64,000 nucleotides of DNA from Calamus simplicifolius (lineage: Eukaryota > Streptophyta > Magnoliopsida > Arecales > Arecaceae), in the NCBI GenBank assembly GCA_900491605.1, contig UESW01001690.1, positions 124,001 to 188,000 of the forward strand, in the 5' to 3' direction. Shown piece after piece: positions 1 to 12,300 of the stretch. The notes under the pieces were generated by a model. It did not search any database, was not told the origin of the DNA, and saw only the letters and a program-made list of their open reading frames with translations. The position numbers were made by a program, and so were the translations under genes. Every line of letters starts with the position of its first letter. Within the stretch, counting starts at the first letter, position 1.

Positions 1-3000
1 AGTAGTCTCCATGGGTTCATCAACTAAGAATTTGTATGCATTATTAACCAAAAGGAATTATTTTTGCTTAATCTCCAAGTCTGTCTATGTAATGCCCTAA
101 GCCCATCTGCTGTTCCAATTAACTCTGTTAGTGAGCCTAAACCACATGGCCCAAGAACTTAAATGAAAGTTAATTGGTAGTAGGTAAACTTGAGTTATAA
201 GTACATAACACTTTTTTTCCATCCAATGTGGGACTAAATTTGGGATATCACAATCTTTCCTCCTTATAATGCGACGTTCTTGTCACACGTCACAAACTAG
301 CCAAAATCTACCCTGAGACGGATTGCTGGTGCTACAATTCACATCATGGCAGGACTCTACCACCGTCCTATGGGTAGCCCTTTCCTCATGCCCATCAATT
401 TTTATACATTCGGATCGACTTTGATACTATTTGTAATGCTCCAAGGCCACCTGTTGTTCCAATTAACTCCATTGGTGGGCCTAAACCACGTGACCCAAAA
501 TCTCGAGTGAAAGTTAATTGGTAACAGGTGAACTTGAGTTATAAGTATATAATATTTTCTTTTTCATCTAATGTTGGACTAAATTTTAAGGTATCAGAGT
601 CTATAGCCTGAATCAGAGTGCAATATCCTGAAGGATTGAAATTTGTTTGGTTAGCTCAATGACTTGAGATGCTCTTAAAGGATGTTGGAACTTGGAGCCA
701 CAATTTCTTTGGAAATGAAGTTTGCTTCTGAATCATCTTTTTGTATAGTAATGCATCATATGGTGGGGAATAGTGAACTTAAGGCTTCGCTTCACACCCA
801 ACAAACATGCTAGAAGGAAATAGATTCTCCATTTTCTACCTTAAATCTGATAATTGAGAAGAAGAATATGTGATAGTTGACCACATCCTTCTAGAAGGGT
901 GAGTTTGCACCTTACTCCCTAGTAGGGGAGAATTGAGGTAGTTGATAATGATCAATGAGTTTTTGCCAGTCTATTAGCTCAGGTAAACTAATGTCGCAAT
1001 CATTTGGTTAATAAAACTTACTTGATTATTTTATTATTGTTATTACCTCATTGGATTGTTCATCTCTTGATTTATTTAACTAAGATCAAGGTCCATAAAA
1101 TCGGTACCTAAAACTGTATCAGTATATTATGAGGTTTGGTATAGTATAGTACGGTGCATACCTTGCATTAAGACAGGATGCCAATTATTTTTTCACTCTT
1201 AACTATATTGCCATTCGATACCAAGCAGTATATCTGTTCAAATCAATTTGGTTCATATCAAATTGAAATCAGTGCCATATCAATATTTTACCGGTATGGT
1301 ATGGTCAATACGAATCAGTATGGTAGACCTTAGCTAAGATTTATTAGTTTTTAGATGAGCTAAGCTTGATTCTGATATCATTTGAACTTAAGCTTAGTTT
1401 GAGCAGTGTATCGATTTTTCATGCCCATGTTTAAGCTTGCATTTGAGCACCTAGTTTGAGCAATCGCACAATGATGGTGTATGCCCTTAGGATTTGCTCT
1501 TGATCAGGGATCCAATCTCTCTCTGCTTCTGTATGGTTTTCTCACGTACGATGTGATATCAAAAATCTTAGAAGGGATCTCTGTTTATAGACTTTCTTAA
1601 TTCTCTTCCACCATCTACTCCCGTCAAAGTAGGCATTTTAAATTTTCAAAAGAGATATAGTTATCACTTAATTAATTAGTGGATAGATATTGTTGAGAGT
1701 TATCTCGAGATATATCTGCAAGTGGTTACCAAATAAAATAAAATAGGACCATCACCAACGGGATACTACAGGTTTATGTTTAAATTTGGCTCAAGAAGCC
1801 TAGAAAGAGAGCTTTGAGCTCTCAATTCTAATAGAAAGGAGATGGGGAAGAGGGGGAGAGAGGGAACCCATCTCTACTCCCATGCCTCATAAATGGGGAG
1901 GGATAGGAGAGAGGTAAGGTGGTAACCCACTTAGAGAGAGCAAAGGACATACTTGCAAAAAGGCCCTTAACCAAAACTATTAGTAAAAAAAGGAAGATGA
2001 GGGCCAAAAGGTAACTGAACTCATTTTATGGCCTACTATTTTAATCTATGCAACAGGACCTACCTTATTAGCTCGTACAAAATTTTCTTTTTCTCCAATG
2101 GCATGCTATTCATACTTACAAGCCACTCAAAGGGCACCTTTCCAATTTATTAACTGACCCTGTCTAGTACTATCATATATATATTTCTCTACTTGGTATA
2201 AATACGTAAAATGGTTAAAAGGAGCACAATGACTTATCTCTTGGCCATTAATTTTTGTAGTGCCTCATTTTTTATGCCTCCACTTTCCATTCCCCCTATG
2301 CTGCACATCATAAACTTCATCTTAATGTGGGAATGAACCCTTTTGAGTCTCCATCCATATATGGTTCAACCTCTTTCCCATATCTTCAGTCCGCACAGTA
2401 TCATCTGCAAAATGTTCTTCACAACAATATTTTCATATATCAGCTTTTGCTTCATTAATGACATGTGTAAAGAGATCAAAAGTTTTGATCCAACTCTTGA
2501 TATTGGCTCACTGTAACTAGAATCTTTAACTATGTTCTGATGGAACATTCTATTTTTTTGTTTGCAATCAATCTAGAAACTTGTTCCTGCCCACTCATGT
2601 TCTGAACTTCTGCTTCCAACTTATACTGCTAGAAATTGCCATTATGAAAATCTGTATAACAAAATTAATTTAAGTATTTCGAAATACTTTTAGTTTTTGC
2701 TCTATATGTCTATCATATCTTAATTCATGGCTGAACTATTACATAATTTTTTAAAAAAATATAGCTGGAAAAAATAATATGATGGGTTACCACAAGGTAT
2801 ATTACAGTTTGTGCAGATAAACAATAAGTGGAATAAAAAGGTGTATTAAGGCATTAAGGACTATCATGATAAAGCGGCAACAACTATTAGAAGTGCACTC
2901 AAGACAGGATCTGGAAAAGGAGTTGCTAGCAGGGAAGCAACAACCCTACTAATTAATAAAAGCTAAATAAAGCATATGACAAGCATTTGCATTAAGTTGC

Positions 3001-5079
3001 ATTGTACTAATTATTTAAGAATCATCTTCTCTCTATATCTTCTCATCCATTTTTAAAAGTAGTATTAAAATAAATGGTTTTCTTATTTACATAAAGTCAG
3101 TTTAGTTTTTGTAACATTTTCTATTTGTTATCTGGCCTTCATTCCTTAGCACGCCTCAAGTTCAAGTCCTTCATTGTATATCGTCTCATTCCTCTAATGG
3201 GGCACTGGAGTGGTTCTATATTCATTTAGTATTTTCTCCATTTTGAAATGGTTTGCATATTCTTCCCGGCAATAACAACTCATTTTGTCTCATGAAATTA
3301 TCTCGCTGAATTGTTATTTCAGATGATCTTAATAGTTTATTTCCTAGCATCTTTTGAGTTATTGATGCTTTGCTGTTGGTTTTTGAATGAGATGTGGTTT
3401 ATCCGTATTCGTTTCTGCATTTTCAATTTTTCCTGATGATTTTAGTTATTGACTCGACAGCAAAACAAAACTTTATCAAGATGCCTACATTTTAAGATAT
3501 ATACCTTTAGTTACAGAAGGTTCCTATGTAAAAAAGTACTCATGAATTTTAAATATAAGAAAACTTCTAAGTAAAATAAGTCTCTGATCGACCCAAATTA
3601 TAAAAAAATGAAGTCAAGCAGTGGTTTGGATATCAAACCCAACTGATTGGCAGATGCATTGTCCATACATATAAGCAAGTGGTTGTTTTATGTTAAGATC
3701 CAACAAAGGCCTAAGCTATCAAAGTTAAACCTACCCAAACAGTTGTTTGAGAATATTTAAGTGCTAGTTGTTGCCCTTCATTCTAGCTACTCAAGTTCCT
3801 GGACTTGCTTTTGATTTTAAGTCCAAAATTTAATGATTTAGAAGCCTAAAAGATGAGTTGATCTTTCTGACCTCAAGGTAATAGAATCAAACTCAGATAT
3901 TTCTTAAATAATTTAAAAGAAAATTCAAATTGCAACCTCATAACTTGTAGAATCTAGGGACATTTCTTGCTTCATTCTAGTTGTTTGTTCCTCAATTTAC
4001 ATATGTATTATAAATAACCATCACATAATCTCTTGGATTTTGTTAGACATGTATAGGTTGAATCCAACTTTGAGGTTCAGAGTATGTAATATCCTGTACA
4101 ATGCCTGAAATCCACTGTTATCCTGATGCTGATGGGTACAATTCACAGGTTTTATTCATAAAAGGTCTTAGTTCTTAGAATTGATGATCATCCAGGCAAA
4201 AATAAGTTGATCCTTCAGAGTGAAAGTATTCAATCTCAGGCTTTTATCTTAAAATTTTGTTGATAAGACAGTTCATCTTGAATAACTTCTGACATGACAT
4301 AATTGTATTGATTTTTAATTATCACATTGTACTTTCATGTTTTCTCCTTTTATCTTCATCTGGGTTCTGGATTATCATCGGCTATGTTGAATTTTGTATT
4401 TTACAAATGCTAAACAAAATTGTTGTATGCATGTTTATATAAGAAAGATTACATACTATCTTCTCAAATGCGACATGTCTAAGCTTACTGCTAGGGGCTA
4501 ATACCAGTCTTTTTCATGCTGATATAAATAATTCATTTAACAAAATTGGCATAACCTTGGTAATTCTTTTGAAGAATCCAACTTAAAATTTCTTCAAACT
4601 GGAATGATGTGACATGAATTATCTGCCTAGCTCATAACTCCTTGTTTTTTCATCTACTGATATAGCATTAGATGTCGATAACTGTAAGAATGTTGATGCC
4701 TAAAATAGTCTGTAGACAAACCTTTTACAGGGAATGCATTTTCAGTATGGACTTCCAGGTTTATAAGAAACCAAATAAGAACTGAGTTCTTGGAAGGATT
4801 TTTTTTTTTTTGTATTCGTTATTCATTATTCATGTGGTTTTCTTTGGTGTTCTTTTTATTCATGGTTAACAAACTTCCAACTTACCTTAGATTTATGCCT
4901 TGTTGGATTCTTAATACTTTAAGAGAACATTCTCTGATTTCTGCATGTTCTCTAGTCTTTAATTATGATTTACTGTTGAAATTCCTTTGTGGAGTTCAAT
5001 CGTACTCTGTTAAAATTTAGTATGGTTACCAGTCTGAATGGTTCAAAACTTATTCCTAGTTCTAACGCATGCTTTTCAG
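1..5079. other. AT-rich non-coding stretch upstream of ARL8 exon 2
   Basis: No convincing coding exon is visible here. The next feature is an ARL8 exon that begins inside a codon, so this stretch is most simply read as part of a long first intron, or intron plus upstream DNA. The short ARL8 first exon (about 13 residues) was looked for by eye and not found. The stretch holds a diverged pair of direct repeats near 88-600, a region of related ggtatggtatgg-like words near 1110-1330 typical of degenerate plant repeats, and otherwise AT-rich sequence with poly-T and poly-A runs. Confidence 0.5.
88..600. repeat. Diverged direct-repeat pair, possible small TRIM-like element
   Basis: Two related segments of about 165 bp, 88-252 and 432-596, each begin tgtaatgc and share ordered words: ttccaattaact, cctaaaccac, gaaagttaattggta, aacttgagttataagta. 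They are separated by about 180 bp. The first copy starts TG and ends CA, as an LTR would. The second ends beside ggtatcagagtc, which resembles an initiator-Met primer-binding word. An LTR-internal-LTR miniature element fits, but the copies are well diverged and the ends are not firm. Confidence 0.35.
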
Positions 5080-8000
5080 CCTGTTCTTCAAGCAGGAAAT
5101 GGAGCTTTCCCTGGTTGGCCTTCAAAATGCAGGAAAGACATCTCTGGTTAATGCAATTGCCGTGAGTAGATCTCATTTCTCTCCTTTTCTTTTCTGCCAT
5201 GTTCTCTAGGATTCTTGATTCTCATGACTTCTATTCTGTACTTATCAGACAGGGGGCTACAGCGAGGACATGATTCCAACTGTATGTACCACTGCCTCAA
5301 CATACATCATAGTTGTATCAGCCTGTGATTTGGTGTATTGTATGACCCAGAACTGAAGTTTTATATCTGGAAAGCAGGTAGGTTTCAATATGCGTAAAGT
5401 TACAAAAGGAAATGTGACCATAAAGCTTTGGGACCTTGGAGGACAACGGAGATTTCGCACCATGTGGGAGCGTTACTGTCGTGGAGTCTCTGCAATCCTG
5501 TAATTTCTCCCACTGTATCAATTGATCATTACTGATGCCTGACTGGTTCTCTTGTTAGAAAATACGAAAAACTGTTGGGACATATAACAAGTGGGTGCAA
5601 GTACTTGATGAGTCAATCGGGGGAGCAAAACTTGACCTTTATTCAGTTTCTTTTCATTGCTCAGTTTCTCAAAATGATGAATGCACTTTGGAGTTTTTGA
5701 GTTAATCAAAGTTTAATAATGAATGAATGAATAAAAGGTTGCCTAAACCCCTAAGACATGACCTAGTAACTGGAAAAGTTACACTATTCTAGTCTTACTC
5801 AAGGCCACGCAGAACTTGTCTTACAATTAGTAGTGTGACTGCCTGATTTGCATAGTTAAGCATGTCATATTTGAATCTCCATAGTGAGCATCAAACTAGA
5901 GAGCTATATGCATAGTTTGCAAATGGAGGGTTGGGATCGGAGGCAGACATCATTCAGATATAAATATAACAAAGTTTCACATATTACATGTCATACCATA
6001 TAAGAAACATGAAGCCACACTTGATGTATTACTGATACATCATAAAATTTTACAAGCTTCACAGGTTGAAGCTTTACTATGGCTGTTAAGATTCTTATTC
6101 ATTATGTCTTACTGCTGAAAGCAATAGCAAGTGATAATGAGATGGGAGTAGGAGGATAGTTTGCAATATTACAGGAGACAGATTAACACAGAAATAAAAA
6201 AGTGATATAAAATGAAATTTGACATGCTGTGTCATTGTATGACAAACATGAAGCCATTTCTGTCATTGTAAACAAATTCAGTAGATTGATCTTTGTAGTT
6301 ATCAGCATTAAGGCTCATCTGGAATCTATATGTCATATTGAAGAGTAATCTAAATATTGGCAAGTAAGCAATTCAATAAACAAACTGTTAGATATAACTA
6401 AGCAATGGGGCATCAAGCTTGACCATTGGATTGCCTTTATTCTTCTCATGAGTAGCAAATATTTAATTATTGTATTCAAATTCGAGCCTAGCATATCTCA
6501 TTTATTTTATGTAATGCTATACATGAATAACTCTTATATAATGGCTGAATGTTTCCTTTATCATTACTAAATCTGAGATTCTTTTTATATCTTAAAAAAT
6601 CTTGTATAAATTTATGATGCTCATTTGCAATTTTATGGGTCCATTGCATATATTTGATTCACAATCTTTTCTCTGTTAAGAAACAAATCTTCATGCTAAT
6701 TCATATGGTTTATATTTCTGTCACATCATATTAAAAGATAGACGCTAAAATTGATTTATCATCACTAGTTAAGATTTTTAAGATCTGGGAATGTCTTAAA
6801 CAGTCTGATCCAACTGATTCAATGTACCTTTCTCCAGCCACCTCAGCACCTGATTTCTTGATTTTGCTCAACCATTTACACTCTTCAGCATGTTTTCTTA
6901 TCAAAATAGGGTTTTTGCATACATATAGAGTATATACCACCAGCAAATGTGGTATTACAAATTTATCCCTCACCAATCACTATTTACATATATACCCTTT
7001 AATTTATTAGATTTTTGCAGCAATAACCCTCATGTTAAAATTTTAGCTGATCGTGTTAACAAAAATCCACTTTTACTGTAGAATGACTATGATGCCCTTT
7101 TATTCCCCCTGAAAAAAAAAATGTTAAGAGCTACTTTTGCATATGTTTTTTAGGAGTATTGATGCTAGAGGGTGAGAAAGTCATCTCCTATGGAAAAAAA
7201 CTACTTGGATCATCAACCAATAATTAACAGGATGGGTATTGTTGCAAAATTGTGATACTTGAGGGGTATGCATGCAAATTGTGATTTTGGAGGTATAAAT
7301 ATGCAATACCACATATTTTCAGGGGTATATATGCAAAGACCCCTATCAGAAGTTGTGTCACCTACCTATCATTGTCATGAACCATTTAGGAAGCTTCATT
7401 TAGAGTTTTAGATATGAGGATCCAAAATAGAGAAGCAGAAACTGATCATAAGATGAAAATACAGAAACTGAAAAACTAAATTTGGAAATGGGAATTGGGT
7501 AAACAGTACAGATGTGCTGATTTTTCTTGGGGCAAAGAGGAGACAGATATCTTTGACCCAAAGACTTGTAGGCTGTTTTGAAACTGATTGGGCTGGTTAT
7601 ATTTAATCATTTGTTGTTCCTTTAAAAGAGGTTGAATTCAATCAGATTGCGCTAGTAGACATGGTGAGGCAAATGGAAGGTTTGCCTCATTCCTCAGAGA
7701 CGGAAAAATATGGAAAATTGGAAAACATATAGAAATAATGTTTATGCCATGTAATGGCTTGCTGAGGTGATTTATAGTTCTTTCCCTTGTTTGGGCATCT
7801 GAGGCACTGCATGCAAGCAATGGCTGCGATGGCCTCTTTTAAAGCATTCCTCTTTGCTGCAAATCTATTGGCATGTTGATATATAGTGCTTTCCTTACAG
7901 ATTTTGTACAATGAATGTGGAAATCAGCTTTAATTCATAAGTTTGTTTCTGTTTTGATATTAAACCAGTTTCCATGCAGTCTGTCTCTGAGGTTAGCTCA

Positions 8001-8867
8001 TGTCATGCCTAATATTGTAACTGTGCAACTTACATCAGTAATCTCCCCTGACACTTGCTGCTAGGATGGGGTCCTATATAATCTGCTTAGTATTTATTTT
8101 CCACTTGATACGTACATTCATGTATTTGCTGAGCTGCTCTTGAAAAATAGGAATGGGAATGAAGTGGGAATGTAGTTGCAGCTTCAAAATAATCCTTAAG
8201 ATATTGCCATTGGGTGAGGTGAGGACGGTTGTTTTTTTCCAATAATAAATGTGAGGGTGGAACTTGGGGAATGGAAATTTGGGAAGTGGAAGAAACTCAT
8301 TCATCAAATCTCTTGCTGTATTGCAGTTGTGTGTCTCATTATATCATCAAGTTCATCTGTTTTTGATTGTATAACCAATTTGTTTGTCTTCAATTTTTTT
8401 AGACTCCATAAAATGTTTTAATTTCAGAGTCTGCATCAGATTTCAGATCACATACTTTTTGACATTCATTGATCATAACAGATATGTGGTAGATGCTGCT
8501 GACAGAGATAGTGTTCCCATATCCAAAAGTGAACTTCATGATCTGCTGACAAAACCATCAATAAATGGGATTCCTCTACTAGTTCTTGGCAATAAGATTG
8601 ACAAATCAGAAGCTCTTTCCAAGCAGGCTCTAGTTGATCAGATGTGAGTTTAATGTGCAATATCTATCAATCAGCATCATTCCAAGTAATAGGTCAGTTT
8701 TTAAATATGACCATTTTTTTAATCACCATTTCAACTTTAACGACTCTAGAGGTCTGGAGAATATCAAGGACCGGGAGGTTTGCTGCTACATGATCTCATG
8801 CAAGGATTCGGTCAACATAGACGTTGTAATCAACTGGCTTATTAAGCACTCGAGAACAGCGAAGTAA
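5080..8867 (+). CDS. ARL8: ARL8-like ADP-ribosylation-factor-like GTPase, exons 2-6 (first exon missing)
   Basis: Small Arf-family GTPase. ARL8 proteins act on late endosomal, lysosomal or vacuolar membranes, and plant homologues are also known as tobamovirus replication host factors (family knowledge). Five exons can be read: 5080-5161, 5249-5281, 5378-5499, 8482-8643 and 8750-8867. All introns are GT-AG (87, 96, 2982 and 106 bp). Together they give 171 residues; with about 13 residues from the unseen first exon this equals the usual length near 184. Visible motifs are the P-loop GLQNAGKTS, switch I IPTVGFN, switch II WDLGGQ, base-binding NKID and SCKD. The C-terminus is IKHSRTAK. ARL8 lacks the myristoylated Gly of Arf1 and uses an acetylated hydrophobic N-terminus, which would be on the missing exon. 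Splicing the last junction gives an Ile before GLENI. No frameshift or stop is seen, so the gene looks functional. Confidence 0.93.
5500..8481 (+). other. Long intron of ARL8 (about 3 kb)
   Basis: The donor gtaatttc follows the residues SAIL of the GTPase, and the acceptor ends in cataacag before YVVDAADR. Normal-size introns flank it (96 and 106 bp), so this one has expanded. It contains an inverted-repeat element at 6909-7343 and otherwise AT-rich DNA without supported exons. Confidence 0.85.
6909..7343. mobile_element. MITE-like inverted-repeat element in the ARL8 intron
   Basis: The left arm (about 6909-6968, starting gggtttttgcatacat) is the imperfect reverse complement of the right arm (about 7285-7343, ending atatgcaaagaccc). 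Shared words include atgtggtatt on the left and aataccacat on the right. The element is about 435 bp, AT-rich and non-coding. No clear target duplication was found, so the superfamily is not assigned. Confidence 0.6.
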
Positions 8868-9930
8868 CCAACGACCACTCCTAGTGATTCTGCTGCTTTG
8901 AGCCAATTGTCTGTGAACTATGTTGGTGTTGCAGTTTGATTTACCATTTCTTGGTTTGAAGAAAACAAAATCTTACCTGGCGAATGCTTGATATCTGGCA
9001 GTGTTCCATAGGGGGTCTTAGTGGCGAGGAATCATCATTATTATCTAGAAGAAACCAGTCCTATGTGATGTATCTGCAGAGTCTTTCTGTTTATCATTAA
9101 GTTGCTGTAAATTAAATGACTTCTTTGCTGTTTTTACTTAGAATTGTGTGCTTTGTGTTGGATGAACTAATTTGTTGCTCCTGTTTCGTGGTGAACTTTG
9201 CTGTGTGTGCAGGATAAATGGAGCACGAAGAACACATTTTACATGGAAGGCCCAGACTTTCTAGACAACCGGCCTGCTAATAGCGAGGATGGCGTTTAGA
9301 TTTTCACAAATTTTAGATGCCAGTGCTGTTGAATTACAAGTTTTCACAAATTTGAGGACCAGTGACCAAAATTACCGTCTCTTAAGGAAGCATATTAAGC
9401 ATGACAAGAAAGAGAGACGCCGCTCTAGAAGTTCTTAAATTCTTTTTAAAACGATAGGAAGGATTTTAGTGGCGTTTCTATCAACCCAGGGATTATTTAC
9501 CAGGTTTTAGCTGTTCTTTTTTTATTTCATTGTCAGTCCAAAACAGCAGCATCGAAGGGATCTAGCAAACAAAATCTAGAGAAGAAAAACAAAGACGTTG
9601 AACGTCAAGGAACTTATTTAAGCAAGTTCTTTGATGTTTTCAGTGCTGATTTCTCCTTCGATGCGTATTTTCTTGGACGAGGTCATCGGTTAGGTGTTTT
9701 TTCTTCTCTCTCTATAAGAATCGCTTGGCTGTTACAGTCGGAGGACATTGTGTTGTTTGCTGTTCCTTTGGCATCAATCTGCTGGCTCTAACAACATAAC
9801 GAAATTAATCAACATAGTAATGTTCTTGAGAAACCAACGCTGCCTTCACAGCAAAATTTACGTAGTAAGCTAAATACATAGGTACGTTATTACTCTACTC
9901 TGGGTCCCTGTGGACTCATGTATAATGTTT
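8868..9930. other. ARL8 3' untranslated/downstream region
   Basis: Follows the ARL8 stop codon. It probably contains the 3' UTR in its first few hundred bases. A gtgtgtgcag word near 9205-9214 could be an intron acceptor within the UTR, but this cannot be decided by eye. No other gene is seen. Confidence 0.4.
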
Positions 9931-9931
9931 A

Positions 9932-10498
9932 GGGTCTGTTTGGTTGGAGGTTGATGAAAAGGATGGGAGGTGAAAGAAGGAAGAGAATCTTAAAATTTGT
10001 TTGAGAAGAAGGGTGAAAGAGTGATTAAGGAATGAGGTTACTTATTTCCCTAAATGGTCGGTTTGGATGGAGTTTTTAACGAGGGGAAGGGAGGAAAAGG
10101 AAGGAAGAAAGGTTTCAGAGGCTCTTGTTTAGAAGGAAGGTTAAATTAAATTAAAAAAGGACAAGGGATTACACATTTTTCTTCATTTTTTAAAGGTTAA
10201 ATTTTTTTACCAAGGAGAAGGAGAATGGTTTTATAACATTTGCTCCTTTTTTTATTTTATCCCTATAAATAAATTTAGATTTTTCTCATAATAAAAATAT
10301 ATTTATGATTTGTAAACATAATTATTTTTCTTTTCTTTTCCACTTCTATCCCAACAAAATGAATATAAATCTTTCTGTTCCTTCTTAAAGAAAAAGATGA
10401 CAACAATCGTCCTGCTCTCCCTTCTCCTTTCTTTCTTTCTTCACCCTTCATTCTTTTCTTTTTTTTTTTTTTTTCTCTTCAAAGATCCAAATAGGCCC
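9932..10498. mobile_element. Foldback/MITE-like element with gggtctgtttgg terminus
   Basis: The left end gggtctgtttggttgg at 9932 is matched by the reverse complement of the right end (ccaaataggccc, ending 10498). The left half is purine-rich (gaagggtgaaag) and the right half is its pyrimidine-rich mirror (cttcacccttca), so single strands could fold into a long hairpin. The termini resemble those of many plant MITEs. Related purine and pyrimidine blocks recur at 10059-10140 and 10840-10930, suggesting nested or repeated insertions. No coding potential. Confidence 0.5.
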
Positions 10499-10998
10499 AA
10501 AAAGTAATTTCTAAATTGAGGGGCTAAAAAGGAGGGAGAACGTGTTTATAATTTTGGTTCCATTTTTTTACTTTATAATTATAATTTTAAATTTAGATTT
10601 AAAAGAAATCTAAATACAGGCCATTCACTTGTTCTCTATTTTTTTTTTTTAATTCAACATCAGACTTGTCTAGTTACGAAAAAGTAAGACAAAGAAAAAC
10701 TAAATAGTCCACACTTATGGGATTGCACCTAGGTAAAAGTATATTTATAATTTTTTAAAACATAATTTTTTTCTTTTTTTATTTAAATAAAATAAATATA
10801 AATTATTTTTCTTTTTTCCTCTTTCCATATAAAGAAAGGATAACAAGCCTCTTCTCTCCCTTTTTATTTTTTCCCTTTCCTTCTTTTCTCACCCTTCATC
10901 TTACCCTTCCTACCCCTCCAAATCTTAGAACATGACACTAGTCTACCTTTAAAATAGTTTTTTTAACTCACCATCCATATCTATTTAAAATAGTTTTT

Positions 10999-12300
10999 TA
11001 TAGGCACGGCCCAGGCCCATGTGCCTATAAAATTACCATGCCATGTCTGGCACGGTCCGGTAACAAATGGGTCGTGCCATATGGTTAAAAAAAATTCAGG
11101 CCCTATCTGGCAATGGCACCGCACGGCCCCTAATGGCTATATAGTCGTTTAAGGGGGGTTTAGGATCATTTTACCTCTCTCAAGCCATATAACAGCTATA
11201 TTAAAGGATATTTAAAAAAATTTGAGACTTCTATAAATAGCACATTTCTCCCTCATCTTACCACACCAAACTAACTTCTCTATTACTACTATTTCTCTCT
11301 TCTAGCAAGTGCTTTAGCAGATTAGCAATTTAATTTTTATTTTACAAGTGTTCTTGCAAGTGGCAAGTACTCTAACAAGTATTCAAGTGCTACAAGGTCA
11401 CTTCTTGTTGAGAGATGAGAGCACAAGAGGAAGCTCACAAATCTCGGCTCCATGCCTCCATCTCTGATCCTCTTCTCAATTCGTTCTTGTGGGTTAGTTT
11501 TTATTTTTTTATTTATTAATTAAAAATTTTAGATATGACATCTTTTAACGAAAGTAATTTTAACATGCACCCTTTTTCTAAAGGTGAGGAAACTAATCTC
11601 CAACCCCAACTCCAAGTTCCCTCTAGAGCCGGTGTTAGTTAATGTCAAACCTCTTCTCGTAAGAGGACTCGTGATGTTTGGAATGATTTCGATAGAATTA
11701 TGGTTGATGGAGTCTATAAAGCAAAATGTAAAAAATGTGTAAAACTTTACATTTGTTCTAGTACTGAGGGAATAGGGCATTTAAAAAACATCAAGAGACT
11801 CATAGGATGCATGATTCTCATCAGTAATGTATCCTTAATATACAAAAGGGATCACTTGTAGGTAATTTTGCATATAACCACGAAAATCAGAGGACATGAC
11901 TTAACCATCGAAGATGATGATGATAAATACTATTGATGGCTGATGAGTGAGTCATCTCTATTTTTATAATTGTATATTTTTATTTTTTTAATTGTTAAAG
12001 TGAGTCATCTCTTTTTTCTCTCTATTTTTTTCTCCTTCCTTTTTGTATTCTGTTCTGAAGGTCAGGCCTAGCCCCTCTTTCTTTCTGTACCATTTTGATT
12101 TTAAATTAATAAACTAGTAGGCACTGGGCCGTGTTGCTCATGCACGGTACGATCTGGCACGAAATAGGCCATGCCTAGCACGGCCCGGTACTGTACAGTA
12201 AACCATGCCATATCGGGCTCGAAAAAAATTTTCGCTAGTCCGGTACGCATGGCCCATGATGGGTCTGTACCGGTCCACCGTACCGGCACGGCCCACAATG
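10999..12300 (+). mobile_element. Decayed hAT-type element with GC-rich subterminal repeats
   Basis: AT-rich sequence bounded by two blocks dense in ggcacggccc and gtaccggcac words (about 10999-11130 and 12118-12300), in both orientations, which looks like hAT subterminal repeats. Between them lies a BED-finger transposase remnant. The catalytic part of a transposase (RNase H fold, dimerisation domain) is not present, so this is a deleted copy. Exact ends and target duplication were not resolved. Confidence 0.55.
11535..11815 (+). pseudogene. BED zinc-finger N-terminus of a hAT transposase (pseudogene)
   Basis: Reading from an ATG at 11535, a short acidic, Gln-rich N-terminus leads, after one in-frame TAA, into a segment with the BED pattern: a DVWNDF aromatic box, KAKCKKC for the Cys pair, then GIGHLK for the first His. 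The second His falls out of frame because of an indel in an A-run near 11790. The BED finger is the DNA-binding module of hAT transposases. The stop, the frameshift and the absence of downstream domains mark it as dead. Confidence 0.65.

Noticed and set aside
1110..1330. A regulatory region of ggtatggtatgg-like repeats
   Set aside because: More like a degenerate dispersed repeat; no gene-proximal context.
5257..5709. Short - strand open frames over ARL8 exons
   Set aside because: They overlap well-supported + strand exons and introns and have no motif.
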